From Olivibacter jilunii (GTDB taxonomy: Bacteria; Bacteroidota; Bacteroidia; Sphingobacteriales; Sphingobacteriaceae): a stretch of DNA of 64,000 nucleotides. Both the position numbers and the translations under genes were made by a program. This document shows, piece by piece, positions 16,489 through 25,710 of the stretch. Position 1 is the first letter of the stretch. Every line of letters begins with the position of its first letter. The stretch lies in the NCBI RefSeq assembly GCF_900607235.1, contig NZ_LR027862.1:39628-103627 (forward strand). The letters run 5' to 3'. The notes below the pieces were generated by a model that saw nothing but the letters and a program-made list of their open reading frames with translations, searched no databases and was not told the origin of the DNA.

Positions 16489-17307
16489 ATGGCATACAAC
16501 CTACTGAAAGGTAAAAGAGGTATTATATCCGGCGCGTTAAATTCCAGTTCTATTGCATGGAAGGTTGCCGAGAAAGCACATGAAGAAGGTGCTACATTTG
16601 TGTTAACTAACGCTCCTATCGCTATGCGTATGGGCGAACTCAATGAACTAGCTTCAAAAACAGGTGCGGAAATTATTCCTGCGGACGCAACCAGTGTAGA
16701 CGATTTAACCAATCTATTCACCAAATCCCAAGAGATTTTAGGCGGTAAAATCGATTTTGTGTTACACTCCATTGGTATGAGTGTAAACGTGCGTAAAAGC
16801 ATTCCTTATACCGAAGCTAATTACGACTTCTTTCAAAAGGGCATGGACGTATCAGCTTTGTCATTGCATAAAATGCTTCAAGTAGCGATGAAATTAGATG
16901 CCATTAATGAATGGGGAAGTGTAGTAGCCTTAACCTATGCAGCCGCTCAACGCACCTACTCCTTCTACAACGATATGGCTGATATCAAAGCTGCCTTAGA
17001 ATCCATTGCGAGAAGCTTCGGTTATCATTATGGTGTCGCCAAAAAGGTACGTGTTAATACCGTTTCACAGTCGCCTACCAAAACCACTGCCGGACAGGGT
17101 ATCAAAGGCTTTGGCGATTTCTTTGATTTTGCCGATGCCATGTCACCACTAGGCAATGCCAGCGCAGAACAATGTGCTGATTACTGTATTACCTTATTCT
17201 CAGACTTGACCCGCATGGTGACCATGCAGAACTTATACCACGATGGTGGATATTCTTCTACCGGTGTTACCAGCACCATTTTGGAGAAATTCGGTATTGA
17301 AGGGTAA
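16489..17307 (+). CDS. fabI: Enoyl-[acyl-carrier-protein] reductase FabI
   Basis: A 272-residue short-chain dehydrogenase-type enoyl-ACP reductase that reduces the trans-2-enoyl-ACP double bond in the last step of fatty acid elongation. The glycine-rich start KGKRGIISGALNSSSIAWKVAEKAHEEGA binds NAD(P)H, followed by FVLHSIGMS. The catalytic pair lies in YAAAQRTYSFYNDMADIKAALE, with Tyr and Lys separated as in E. coli FabI (Y-x6-K). The substrate loop region VNTVSQSPTKTTAGQGIKGFG is present. It is a monocistronic housekeeping gene with its own terminator. Candidate operator palindromes lie upstream at 16339-16401. Confidence 0.95.
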   Translation: MAYNLLKGKRGIISGALNSSSIAWKVAEKAHEEGATFVLTNAPIAMRMGELNELASKTGAEIIPADATSVDDLTNLFTKSQEILGGKIDFVLHSIGMSVNVRKSIPYTEANYDFFQKGMDVSALSLHKMLQVAMKLDAINEWGSVVALTYAAAQRTYSFYNDMADIKAALESIARSFGYHYGVAKKVRVNTVSQSPTKTTAGQGIKGFGDFFDFADAMSPLGNASAEQCADYCITLFSDLTRMVTMQNLYHDGGYSSTGVTSTILEKFGIEG

Positions 17308-17332
17308 GTGTTCAATAATTATATTTTTCAGC

Positions 17333-17363
17333 AAAAAGCAACGGGGAATTTCCGTTGCTTTTT
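17333..17363 (+). terminator. Rho-independent terminator of fabI
   Basis: AAAAAGCAACGG / CCGTTGCTTTTT with a 7-base loop, 25 bases after the fabI stop and followed by a T-rich tail. Confidence 0.85.
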
Positions 17364-17650
17364 TGTTTAGATATTGCCTTAGCGTTAACAGCAAGGACTC
17401 CGCTACGACGTACTCAGTCAGGAGGTTTTTGCCATCCCCCGATAACTAGGAGGAAGACATTCAAGATGAATAAAATATTTTGGTAAATGTATATAGGTTT
17501 ATACTTTAAATTTTCAGTTTCGCCTGTAAATTATTATCTTGTCTTCGCGTTTAATACAATAACGCTCCTTTCAAATACCTATTAAAAACAGCAAATTTCT
17601 TTGAACTATAAAATGGCCAAGTAGCCATTTGCTAGGGACCTTCTTCGGGG

Positions 17651-17724
17651 TGAGTCCAGGGTGAGTCCACATTGAGTCCAGGGTGAGTCCACGTTTTAAG
17701 TTAAAAACCTGGACTCACCCTGGA
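17651..17724. repeat. Four 11-bp-spaced TGAGTCCA iterons plus an inverted copy
   Basis: TGAGTCCA occurs at 17651, 17662, 17673 and 17684, each exactly 11 bp apart. An inverted copy follows, so that TCCAGGGTGAGTCCA (17677-17691) and its perfect complement (17710-17724) form a 15-bp-arm hairpin. The array sits in the 548-bp gap after fabI, 132 bases before the unknown gene at 17856. The rest of the gap holds the fabI terminator and a small inverted repeat (AAATGGC/GCCATTT, 17611-17630); I see no gene in it. Confidence 0.8.
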
Positions 17725-17855
17725 AATGATATAGATTGCATGTTCAATAAAGGCGAAGAAGATATGAAGAAAGTATAGACTTGGTATGAGGAAAAGAAGA
17801 ACCGGAATTAATAATTGAAACGGCCAAGTATTGGCTAAAAGCGAATATATAAATT

Positions 17856-18764
17856 ATGGCGAAGATTAACAAAAACGGACGACTGAGCGGAAAAAAAGGA
17901 CATGAAGTTTATCGGGATGTAAATGGCGAATCCATCGTACAAAGTATGCCGAGAGTGGTAAAGCAAACCACCAATACCCGCATTGCTGCGCACGAATTTG
18001 GTATCAGCAGCAATGCAACCAAAATTATCCGACAGATAGGGAGTTTGCTTTTTGAGTATATGGATCCTTATGTTTCGGGCAGGTTAAATGCGGTTATGCA
18101 AAAATGCGTCAGTCAACTCCCGGAAGCCGCTGGCCACAAAAACCTAAACCAAATAGATCCTAGCCCCTTTATCGGTTTCCAATTCAATCCGGATGCTCCT
18201 TTTGAGAAAACCTTGCATGTTTTTCCCCGCTGTTCGATTCAGCCAGACGGTACCGTAGAGATCACTATCGATGCCATCACACCGAAACAAAATATTCCCT
18301 TCTTGCAACGCGATATCAATCCCGATCCCGGGGCTTTTCTCCGGGTCGCATTGGTAAGTATCGACTATGCGCAGGAAGCATATCAAATACTGGCACAGGA
18401 AGAAATTATGCTCGTTAAATCAAAAATGGAACAACCTCCGCTGCCCGCCACCTTTGATGTACAATGGAAATGCCTTAAAAAATTACCCAAAGAAGCCTTG
18501 GTATTTGTCTATTTTTCTTTGCATTATTATCAACTCGACTGGCTAGAACATCGAAAAATGATTGGCGAAAAAACAATGAATCCCGCCGGTTTCTTACACG
18601 CTTTTTGCGTTAATGAGGAAATGTATATAAAAAATCAGGCAACGGCCATCGGCCCCGACCATAAACCACTAAGAGAAGCTGAATGGTTTTACACCATACT
18701 TTTAGAAAAGAAGACCGAAATCGATCGTATTAAAGCAAAAGCAGAAAAAAAGAGGAAGAAATGA
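17856..18764 (+). CDS. Uncharacterised 302-residue Bacteroidota protein
   Basis: I do not recognise this protein with certainty. Its N-terminus (NGRLSGKKGHEVYRDVNGES, then VQSMPRV and TTNTRIAAHEFGISSNATKIIRQ) has the same flavour as a group of uncharacterised Bacteroidota proteins that begin with a Gly-Lys-x-Gly...Tyr...Asn-Gly...Arg-Ser-x-Pro pattern. There is no signal peptide or membrane span. The middle contains FIGFQFNPDAPFEKTLHVFPRC, and the C-terminus is strongly basic (RIKAKAEKKRKK), which could contact nucleic acid. It stands alone, preceded by the iteron-like array at 17651-17724. No function is assigned. Confidence 0.7.
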   Translation: MAKINKNGRLSGKKGHEVYRDVNGESIVQSMPRVVKQTTNTRIAAHEFGISSNATKIIRQIGSLLFEYMDPYVSGRLNAVMQKCVSQLPEAAGHKNLNQIDPSPFIGFQFNPDAPFEKTLHVFPRCSIQPDGTVEITIDAITPKQNIPFLQRDINPDPGAFLRVALVSIDYAQEAYQILAQEEIMLVKSKMEQPPLPATFDVQWKCLKKLPKEALVFVYFSLHYYQLDWLEHRKMIGEKTMNPAGFLHAFCVNEEMYIKNQATAIGPDHKPLREAEWFYTILLEKKTEIDRIKAKAEKKRKK

Positions 18765-18779
18765 TTTGTGACACAAATC
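18763..18779. repeat. Perfect 17-bp palindrome over the stop codon
   Basis: GATTTGTG-A-CACAAATC begins inside the stop codon of the 302-residue gene. It could be an operator or a terminator stem; there is no T-tract. I see no gene in the following 335-base spacer up to 19099. Confidence 0.4.
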
Positions 18780-19059
18780 AGTGAGCTACTTGCTTTCAAA
18801 AAATTAACTACCAAGCGATCAACTGTGCCATAACAACCTCATTCTTATTCTAGACTTTACAAACTTTCTTACAGTGGTCTCTGAATAATAGAAAAACCGC
18901 GATAAAAAGCATGCAAAGAACAAGTACAAACAAATAATAGAGAATCTTCTTGAAGAAAACTGATAAGGAAATTAAAACGTAAAGAGTTCTATGAAAAATT
19001 CAACACTTCAATCTGGTTAAGGAAACAAATTGAATCTCTCACAAATTAGTATTTACGTC

Positions 19060-19092
19060 GGCACTCGAGAATATAGAAGTGTCTTGAGTGCC
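19060..19092. terminator. Hairpin downstream of the 140-residue lipoprotein gene
   Basis: GGCACTCGAG (19060-19069) and CTTGAGTGCC (19083-19092) pair at 9 of 10 positions, eight bases beyond the end of the minus-strand lipoprotein gene. There is no clear T-run, so its role as terminator is moderate. Confidence 0.45.
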
Positions 19093-19099
19093 AACAAAA

Positions 19100-19522
19100 T
19101 TATTCTACATAATCAGCATCTGACAATGTCACTTTAAATACAACATCGTAGTTAGGAATAGGCACTTCGAAATCTCCATTATTAATTGGGTCTTCGCCAT
19201 AAATATTTATTTGACCTACACTATACCTAACAGAATAGGCAATTCCATTAAAAGTGGAAGGCAATATATCATAAGAAGTTTCGCCATCTTCACTAATTGC
19301 CACGCTGACGTTTCCCTGCTCGATGTAATATCGATCCAACTCCGCAATCGGTAAAGTTGTTTGTATATTAAGCCCATTTTCCGAGACGCCCCACTCGTCG
19401 GGCGTTATTGTATAAATGAACGTTCGCGGTAAAACAGCACGTTCGACAACTTCTGTCTTTTCACACCCACTCATACCTACCAAACCTACTAAGGCAATCA
19501 TTAAAAATAAATACTTCTTCAT
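19100..19522 (-). CDS. Small uncharacterised lipoprotein (140 aa)
   Basis: A 140-residue protein with a classic lipoprotein signal, MKKYLFLMIALVGLVGMSGC (lipobox Cys 20), followed by EKTEVVERAVLPRTFIYTI. The rest is predicted to be beta-rich (alternating hydrophobic segments such as VSVAISEDGETSYDILPSTF and YDVVFKVTLSDADYVE). There is no domain I recognise. The repeat family described at 19521-19742 abuts its start codon, and its 31-base leader is almost identical to that of the TlpA-like gene at 27923. Real and membrane-anchored; function unknown. Confidence 0.75.
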   Translation of the reverse strand: MKKYLFLMIALVGLVGMSGCEKTEVVERAVLPRTFIYTITPDEWGVSENGLNIQTTLPIAELDRYYIEQGNVSVAISEDGETSYDILPSTFNGIAYSVRYSVGQINIYGEDPINNGDFEVPIPNYDVVFKVTLSDADYVE

Positions 19523-19742
19523 TCGCTATTTGTTTTTAGTTGTTCGTTATTGGTTATTCGTTGCCAGCCATTCGTTATTCGTTCTTGGTTGTTCGTTATT
19601 GGTGACGGCGTTCGTAAGGGCAATACTACTTAACTAGACTAGTTAATTGTTAACGGTTATCATTATTCGTACCAACATTATCACATTAACTAATTAGCTA
19701 ATCCCCTATTCAACGTCTCAACCACTCAACGAGTATCTACTT
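19521..19742. repeat. Mosaic intergenic repeat R1
   Basis: Heptamer units of the GTTATTA/GTTGTTC type run from the lipoprotein start codon to about 19610. A core follows (CGTACCAACATTATCACA at 19669-19686) that is shared with R7 (39627) and in part R6, then octamer units like CTCAACCACTCAACGA. The core pattern and order match the other copies in this window. It fills the first half of the 396-base spacer; the remainder to 19918 is AT-rich without visible genes. Confidence 0.75.
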
Positions 19743-19918
19743 CTTAGAGTGACAAAACATGAAAAGGTTTAAGCAAGAATCGCTCCATAATTTAATTTAG
19801 TGAATAGGGAGTAGTTAATATGGAGTATGGAGTAGCATTATCCTCTTTTTCAACGCATAGTGAATAACGTAATTTCACCTCATTTTGTTATCCTTGTAGT
19901 AGAAATAACAAAGATGCC

Positions 19919-20166
19919 ATGACGAACATTCAAATAAAATACAATTTACTTGATGCCGCTTCACAAAAAGAGGTAAGCGACTTTGTTGATTTTCTATTAA
20001 ACAAAAAGAAAAAAAAGTGGAGAATCTCTCTTCCTACAAAAAGAAAATATTAAAAGTTTCCGCTTGGGCAGAAGAAGATATTAAACGAATTGAGGAGGCT
20101 CAAAAGCATATTAACAACTGGGTCCACTCCCCTACTCAACTATTTTCCTATTCAACTATTGGCTAA
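19919..20166 (+). pseudogene. Frameshifted antitoxin-like gene fused into a repeat
   Basis: ATG 19919 opens MTNIQIKYNLLDAASQKEVSDFVDFLLNKKKKK and then runs into TAA (20051-20053) after an A-rich run. In a second frame from 20017 the sequence continues VENLSSYKKKILKVSAWAEE, then DIKRIEEAQKHINNW. Joined, these resemble small Bacteroidota antitoxin-like proteins (LLDAAS...VxDFVDFLL...VSxWxEEDIKxIEEAxKHxNNW). The break is at eight A bases, so a sequencing or assembly error is possible. After NNW the reading frame enters octamer repeat sequence and stops at 20166, so the normal C-terminus and any partner toxin gene are gone. Confidence 0.6.
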
Positions 20167-20207
20167 TTAAATCAACGGTTCGACTACTCAACGATTTAAC
20201 AAATCCC
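20124..20207. repeat. Short octamer repeat block beside the broken antitoxin gene
   Basis: CCTACTCAACTATTTTCC and related CTACTCAA/CTATTCAA octamers, then GGCTAATTAAAT. These are the octamer and GCTAATTA-type modules of the mosaic repeat family, in the orientation seen in R2 and R3. The block starts inside the pseudogene's reading frame. Confidence 0.6.
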
Positions 20208-20212
20208 CAACA

Positions 20213-20246
20213 AAAAAAGCGTCACGCAAATGCGCGACGCTTTTTT
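20213..20246 (-). terminator. Rho-independent terminator of clpC
   Basis: AAAAAAGCGTC (20213-20223) / GACGCTTTTTT (20236-20246) with extra CGC/GCG pairing in the loop. On the minus strand it ends in a T-run, 39 bases after the clpC stop. Confidence 0.85.
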
Positions 20247-20284
20247 CTATATTAAGCTGATAGCCGATTGCTGAAAGCCCTTAG

Positions 20285-22861
20285 CTACTTACTATTGCTT
20301 CCGTCTTTCTCATCTTCATGCTCTTTCTCGATATCTGTAGGCTTAGCCGACTTCTTACTATCGCTCTTATGTGAGCCATTTACCACAATCTCTTCTTTTT
20401 CCTTATTGTAGTCAATTTCTAAAGTAGCGCCATCTGCTAAATCACCTTTCAGAATTTCTTCCGCAATTGGATCTTCCAAGTACTTCTGAATGGCACGTTT
20501 CAATGGACGAGCTCCGAAATTACTGTCAAAGCCCTTCTCCGCAATGAATTCTTTCGCACCTTCTGTTAAGTTCACGGTATAGCCCAAACCTTGGATACGG
20601 GTGAACAATGCTTTCAACTCGATATCGATAATCTTGAAGATCTCTTCTTTACCAAGTGAATTGAACACAATCACATCGTCAACGCGGTTTAAGAACTCCG
20701 GAGCAAAAGCGCGTTTTAAGGCATTCTCGATGACACTCCGAGAATGCGTCTCAGCCTGTGTAGCCTTCGCACTAGTAGTGAAACCTACGCCTTGACCAAA
20801 GTCTTTCAATTGACGGGCACCGATATTCGAAGTCATGATAACGATCGTATTTCTAAAATCCACTCTTCTACCCAAACTATCGGTTAACTGTCCTTCGTCC
20901 AATACCTGTAATAGCAAGTTGAACACATCCGGGTGAGCTTTTTCGATTTCATCTAATAGAACTACAGAATACGGTTTGCGACGTACCTTTTCAGTTAACT
21001 GACCGCCTTCTTCATAACCGACATATCCTGGAGGCGCTCCTACCAAACGTGATACAGCAAATTTTTCCATGTATTCGCTCATATCGATCTGGATCAAAGA
21101 ATCCTCGCTGTCGAACATAAAACGTGCTAACTCTTTCGCTAATTCCGTTTTACCGACACCTGTAGGCCCTAAGAAGATAAAGGAACCGATTGGTTTTTTC
21201 GGATCTTTCAAACCGGCACGGGTACGTTGAATCGCCTTCACAAGTTTCTTCACCGCATCGTCCTGCCCGATAATCCTTCCTTTCATCGATTCGGCCATGT
21301 TTAGCAGCTTTTGGCTGTCGGTTTGTCCAACACGTTGAACCGGAATACCGGTCATCATCGACACCACTTGAGCAACATCATCTTCCGTAACGGTATAACG
21401 TTTGGTTTTCGTTTCTGCTTCCCAAGCTTGCTTTTCACGATCCAACTCTTCCAGTAATTTCTTCTCCGTATCACGAAGCTTAGCAGCTTCCTCATACTTC
21501 TGACTACGAACTACTTTATTCTTCTCCACTTTGATATCTTCGATTTTCTCTTCAATATCAATGATGCTCTGAGGAACATGAATATTTGTTAGGTGAACAC
21601 GTGACCCTGCTTCATCCAAGGCATCAATTGCCTTGTCCGGCAAGAATCGGTCAGTAATGTAGCGAGTAGTTAAACTCACACAGGCTTCAATCGCCTCCGG
21701 TGTAAAAGTTACCGCGTGGTGCTCTTCATACTTATCCTTGATACGGTTAAGAATTTCAATCGTCTCCTCATGCGTTGCCGGTTCGATCATTACTTTTTGG
21801 AAACGACGGTCTAAGGCGCCATCCTTTTCAATATACTGGCGATATTCATCCAGCGTAGTAGCTCCGATACATTGAATTTCTCCACGTGCCAAAGCCGGTT
21901 TAAACATGTTCGAAGCATCCAGTGATCCGGAAGCTCCGCCGGCGCCCACGATGGTATGAATTTCATCGATAAATAAAATCACATCAGGTGATTTTTCGAG
22001 TTCATTCATCACCGCCTTCATCCGCTCTTCAAATTGACCGCGGTATTTAGTACCTGCGACTAGGGAAGCCAAATCTAAGGTAACTACTCTCTTGTTAAAG
22101 AGCACCCTAGAAACTTTCCGTTGTACAATGCGCAAGGCTAAGCCTTCGGCAATAGCCGATTTACCAACTCCCGGTTCACCAATTAAAATCGGGTTATTCT
22201 TTTTACGACGTGAAAGAATCTGAGATACGCGTTCAATCTCTTTTTCACGTCCAACGATTGGATCTAAACGTCCTTCTTCTGCAGCTTTGGTCAAGTCGCG
22301 ACCAAAGTTATCCAGTACCGGGGTTTTCGATTTAATATCTGACACTTTTTTAGGTTGGCTGAAGCTATCTTCATCGCGGAAATCATCATCTCCCGCAGCC
22401 GAACCGGCTGCTTGGTCGGTGATTTCCGTTTTGTTCTGCTCTACCTCAGCTTTGAAAATATCATAATTGATATGGAATTGCTGAAGTATCTGAGAAGCAA
22501 TATTATCTTCGTCTCTTAAGATAGAAAGTAATAGATGCTCGGTGCCAATAATTTCGCTCTTAAATATCTTAGCTTCTAGGTAAGTAATCTTGAGCACTTT
22601 TTCCGCCTGCTTCGTCAGTGGAATATTGCCAAGATTAGCCGAAGTGGATGACGTCCCTTTTACAGCCTCTTCGATGGAGCGGCGTAAACGGGCAGTATCT
22701 ACCCCCACATGCTTTAATATTTTGATTGCTAAACCATCTCCCTCGCGGATCAGGCCCAGCAAGAGATGCTCGGTGCCGATGTAGTCGTGTCCAAGTCGAA
22801 GCGCTTCTTCCCTGCTATAGGAGATAACGTCTTTTACGCGTGGCGAGAATTTTGCTTCCAT
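20285..22861 (-). CDS. clpC: ATP-dependent Clp protease ATP-binding subunit ClpC
   Basis: An 858-residue HSP100 unfoldase that feeds proteins to ClpP. It has two Clp N-repeat domains (about 5-65 and 80-145, each with IGTEHLLL). The first AAA+ module has Walker A GEPGVGKS (228-235) and Walker [20 protein letters not shown]/coiled-coil linker (about 430-470, [20 protein letters not shown]) separates it from the second AAA+ module with GPTGVGKT and [25 protein letters not shown]. The C-terminal D2-small domain is followed by a charged tail ending KDGSNSK. The UVR linker, rather than ClpB's long M-domain, makes ClpC the right name. It is divergent from ettA. Confidence 0.95.
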   Translation of the reverse strand: MEAKFSPRVKDVISYSREEALRLGHDYIGTEHLLLGLIREGDGLAIKILKHVGVDTARLRRSIEEAVKGTSSTSANLGNIPLTKQAEKVLKITYLEAKIFKSEIIGTEHLLLSILRDEDNIASQILQQFHINYDIFKAEVEQNKTEITDQAAGSAAGDDDFRDEDSFSQPKKVSDIKSKTPVLDNFGRDLTKAAEEGRLDPIVGREKEIERVSQILSRRKKNNPILIGEPGVGKSAIAEGLALRIVQRKVSRVLFNKRVVTLDLASLVAGTKYRGQFEERMKAVMNELEKSPDVILFIDEIHTIVGAGGASGSLDASNMFKPALARGEIQCIGATTLDEYRQYIEKDGALDRRFQKVMIEPATHEETIEILNRIKDKYEEHHAVTFTPEAIEACVSLTTRYITDRFLPDKAIDALDEAGSRVHLTNIHVPQSIIDIEEKIEDIKVEKNKVVRSQKYEEAAKLRDTEKKLLEELDREKQAWEAETKTKRYTVTEDDVAQVVSMMTGIPVQRVGQTDSQKLLNMAESMKGRIIGQDDAVKKLVKAIQRTRAGLKDPKKPIGSFIFLGPTGVGKTELAKELARFMFDSEDSLIQIDMSEYMEKFAVSRLVGAPPGYVGYEEGGQLTEKVRRKPYSVVLLDEIEKAHPDVFNLLLQVLDEGQLTDSLGRRVDFRNTIVIMTSNIGARQLKDFGQGVGFTTSAKATQAETHSRSVIENALKRAFAPEFLNRVDDVIVFNSLGKEEIFKIIDIELKALFTRIQGLGYTVNLTEGAKEFIAEKGFDSNFGARPLKRAIQKYLEDPIAEEILKGDLADGATLEIDYNKEKEEIVVNGSHKSDSKKSAKPTDIEKEHEDEKDGSNSK

Positions 22862-23052
22862 GAATGTATTTACCTTTCTTTTAATGCTCTAATGTATAAA
22901 ATTATTAATTAAAACTTTGAGCGCTTTATGTAACTTTTATCAACAATTACGCCATTTCTCTCATATGCAATTCTTGTCAGTCTTTATGATACCTAAAGTT
23001 ACGCGTTTATGACTAAATATCGCCATCTTTGCAGTAGAATTTTATCACGAAT

Positions 23053-24735
23053 ATGTCAGACGAGAAAGTAATATTTTCGATGGCCGGTGTAAATAAGATT
23101 TACCCGCCTCAAAAACAGGTACTAAAAAATATCTATTTATCTTTTTTCTACGGTGCTAAAATTGGCGTAATTGGTTTAAATGGCTCCGGAAAATCTTCCC
23201 TCTTAAAAATCATAGCCGGTTTAGACAAATCTTACCAGGGTGAAGTTGTTTTTTCTCCGGGGTATTCGGTGGGTTATTTAGCGCAAGAACCTATTTTAGA
23301 CCCCGCAAAAACAGTGAAAGAAGTAGTGGAAGAGGGAGTCGCTGAAACGAAGGCCATCTTAACGGAATACGAGGAAATTAATGAAAAATTCGGGTTGCCG
23401 GAGGTGTATGAAAACCCGGATGAGATGGAAAAATTAATGAATCGACAAGGTGAACTACAGGATAAAATCGACGCCACCGGTGCTTGGGAATTGGACAATA
23501 AGCTTGAACGGGCCATGGATGCCCTGCGCTGCCCCGACCCCGACGCATCCATTGCCAATTTGTCAGGAGGCGAGCGCAGAAGAGTGGCATTATGTCGGCT
23601 TCTACTTCAAGAGCCGGACGTGTTACTGTTAGACGAGCCAACGAACCACCTGGATGCCGAGTCGATCGACTGGCTGGAACAGCACCTACAACAATATAAA
23701 GGAACGGTGATTGCGGTAACACACGATCGCTATTTCTTGGATAATGTGGCCGGATGGATTTTGGAGCTAGATCGCGGGGAAGGTATTCCTTGGAAAGGCA
23801 ATTACTCTTCCTGGTTAGATCAAAAGGCTAAACGTCTGGCACAGGAAGAAAAGACGGAAAGTAAACGCCAAAAAACACTCGAACGGGAGTTGGAATGGGT
23901 GCGGATGGCTCCGAAAGCGCGTCACGCTAAATCCAAGGCCCGTCTTTCCAATTACGAAAAGTTGGCTTCTGAAGAAACGAAGGAAAGGGAAGAAAAGTTG
24001 GAGCTCTTTATTCCTCCAGGCCCTCGTTTGGGAAATGTAGTGATTGAAGCGCAAAATGTAACCAAGGCTTACGGCGATAAAGTGCTGTTTGAAAACCTCA
24101 CTTTTTCACTTCCTCCTGCGGGCATTGTTGGTATTATAGGACCAAATGGTGCAGGAAAAACTACATTGTTCCGATTAATCACCGGACAAGAGCAACCGGA
24201 CAGCGGCTCCTTCCGGGTAGGAGAAACCGTTGCATTGGGTTATGTGGATCAAATGCATGACGACTTAGATCCGAACAAAAACGTCTGGGAAAATATCACC
24301 GGAGGGCACGATAATATCGTCCTAGGGAATCGCACCGTTAATTCCCGGGCTTATGTTTCCAAATTCAACTTCAATGGTGCCGACCAGCAGAAAAAAATCG
24401 ACGTACTATCGGGCGGTGAGCGCAATCGCGTGCACTTAGCCATTACCCTTAAGAAAAGTTCCAATGTTTTACTGCTGGACGAACCAACCAATGATATTGA
24501 TGTGAATACGCTTCGAGCGTTGGAGGAGGGTCTCGAGAATTTTGGTGGCTGTGCCGTGATTATATCACACGACCGTTGGTTTTTAGATCGAATCTGTACA
24601 CACATCCTCGCTTTTGAAGGCGATTCCCAAGTTTATTTCTTTGAAGGAAACTACTCGGAGTATGAAGAGAACCGGAAGAAACGATTGGGAGACACGGGAC
24701 CAAAGCGGATTAAATACAAGAAGCTGGTGAAATAG
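23053..24735 (+). CDS. ettA: Energy-dependent translational throttle protein EttA (ABC-F)
   Basis: A 560-residue ABC-F ATPase with two nucleotide-binding domains and no membrane part; EttA binds the ribosomal E site and gates translation according to ATP/ADP. The first domain has GLNGSGKS (41-48), LSGGERRRVALCRLL and LLLDEPTNHLDAESIDWLE. The linker has the KxRLxxYEKLxxE pattern and the EttA-type GPRLGNVVIEA. The second domain has GPNGAGKTT, LSGGERNRVHLAITLKK and LLLDEPTNDIDVNTLRALEE. The C-terminus KRIKYKKLVK is the usual EttA ending. Its stop codon TAG directly enters repeat R2. Confidence 0.95.
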   Translation: MSDEKVIFSMAGVNKIYPPQKQVLKNIYLSFFYGAKIGVIGLNGSGKSSLLKIIAGLDKSYQGEVVFSPGYSVGYLAQEPILDPAKTVKEVVEEGVAETKAILTEYEEINEKFGLPEVYENPDEMEKLMNRQGELQDKIDATGAWELDNKLERAMDALRCPDPDASIANLSGGERRRVALCRLLLQEPDVLLLDEPTNHLDAESIDWLEQHLQQYKGTVIAVTHDRYFLDNVAGWILELDRGEGIPWKGNYSSWLDQKAKRLAQEEKTESKRQKTLERELEWVRMAPKARHAKSKARLSNYEKLASEETKEREEKLELFIPPGPRLGNVVIEAQNVTKAYGDKVLFENLTFSLPPAGIVGIIGPNGAGKTTLFRLITGQEQPDSGSFRVGETVALGYVDQMHDDLDPNKNVWENITGGHDNIVLGNRTVNSRAYVSKFNFNGADQQKKIDVLSGGERNRVHLAITLKKSSNVLLLDEPTNDIDVNTLRALEEGLENFGGCAVIISHDRWFLDRICTHILAFEGDSQVYFFEGNYSEYEENRKKRLGDTGPKRIKYKKLVK

Positions 24736-24981
24736 TTGCGAGTTATTAGTTGTTTGTTATTAGTTATTAGTTGTTCGTTATTGGTTGTTCGTTATTAGTT
24801 GTTCGTTATTGGTTATTAGTTGTTGGAGACGTTAAATAGTTGAGTCGTTGAGAGGTTAAATGGTTGAGTCGTTGAGTTGTATCCACTTAACTAACTACTT
24901 CCCTATTTAACTACTTGACTATTCCCCTACTTAACTACTTAACTACTTCTCCACTTAACTATTTCCCTATTCAACGAATTA
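24733..24981. repeat. Mosaic intergenic repeat R2 (fills the whole spacer)
   Basis: The full gap between ettA and the convergent 210-residue gene. It starts with about twelve 7-bp units (GTTATTA, GTTGTTC, GTTATTG...), then 8-bp units GTTAAATA, GTTGAGTC, GTTGAGAG..., then the opposite-strand octamers CTACTTAA/CTATTCCC. The last two blocks form a long imperfect hairpin. The stop codons of both flanking genes lie at or inside the repeat edges. Confidence 0.85.
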
Positions 24982-25611
24982 ACTAAGCTCAAATTTCATC
25001 CACGATTCTCCCTCCCCGCCAAACACAAAATATTGAGGGTAAAGAATTTCTGCCAAAAGCTCTACATCATCTGCGGCCTCGGGCAAACTAGCAAGTAAGT
25101 GCTTTTCGCCGTCAATTAAAAACACCTTATTTTCCTTAATAGCCGGCGTGTTTTCCCATTCCTCATCTGCTAAAAAGCCTGGGATTTCACCTAATAATTG
25201 AAACATACTCCTATTTTGAGCTAGAAAGATGAAAAGCTCAGGTCCCTTCGTATCCAGTCCTTCGTTATATACCCTTCCCCCTGCAGTTCGTATAATGGTA
25301 TTAATATAAGCCTCCAGTTCGTTATCAAGCGTCGATTCGGCTACCACTTTAACAGTAGGTCGTTGGTTATCTGCTATAAATTTCAGTTTGTGAACCACGA
25401 TATTAATACGCTCAGCAAGTTCTTCGATTAGTTTTTCCGCTTCTCGAGACACGTTCAAGCTTGTTCCTATGTAAGAGATGCGCTCATATATTTGATCAAT
25501 ATGATGAAGTTGCTGTGTTAAGTTGATGTCTTCTTCCAGTAGTTTTACGCATGCTTCATCCAAACCTAAAGCCTTCACAACTGTCGATAAATACGAGGTA
25601 TAATCTTGCAT
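24979..25611 (-). CDS. Periplasmic-binding-protein-like domain protein without signal peptide
   Basis: A 210-residue protein. The C-terminal half (about 85-205) resembles the end of iron-complex/cobalamin binding proteins of the BtuF type: LEAYINTIIRTAGGRVYNEG, then PAIKENKVFLIDGE and ELLAEILYPQYFVF. The N-terminal half (1-90) is alpha-helical with QLHHIDQIYERISYIGTSLNV, also like the middle helix of such proteins. There is no export signal and the usual N-terminal lobe is absent, so it cannot be a normal periplasmic binder. It may be a cytosolic derivative or a shortened relative. No transporter genes are adjacent. The stop codon falls in repeat R2. The fold call is moderate; function unknown. 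Confidence 0.6.
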   Translation of the reverse strand: MQDYTSYLSTVVKALGLDEACVKLLEEDINLTQQLHHIDQIYERISYIGTSLNVSREAEKLIEELAERINIVVHKLKFIADNQRPTVKVVAESTLDNELEAYINTIIRTAGGRVYNEGLDTKGPELFIFLAQNRSMFQLLGEIPGFLADEEWENTPAIKENKVFLIDGEKHLLASLPEAADDVELLAEILYPQYFVFGGEGESWMKFELS

Positions 25612-25658
25612 AGTTTTATTGTTTACGAAGCAAACTTAGATAAAATGAGGGGTATAAA

Positions 25659-25692
25659 AAAGGGCTGCTAGGATATAATCACTAACAGCCCC
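25659..25692 (-). terminator. Terminator of the 275-residue lipoprotein gene
   Basis: On the minus strand GGGGCTGTTAG pairs with CTAGCAGCCC and is followed by TTTTTTA, ending about 19-50 bases beyond the lipoprotein stop codon. It sits between two minus-strand genes. Confidence 0.75.
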
Positions 25693-25710
25693 CTCTTTAA
25701 AAATTGTTTC

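Noticed and set aside
17720..17855. Possible gene remnant (…PELIIETAKYWLKANI) before the 302-residue gene
   Set aside because: Only about 20 residues without start or family match; too little to call a pseudogene.
24830..24978. Octamer hairpin of R2 as an ordinary terminator of ettA
   Set aside because: The stem is long and imperfect, lacks a GC-rich core with a T-tail, and the same sequence occurs at spacers with tandem and divergent genes, so a simple terminator does not explain the family.
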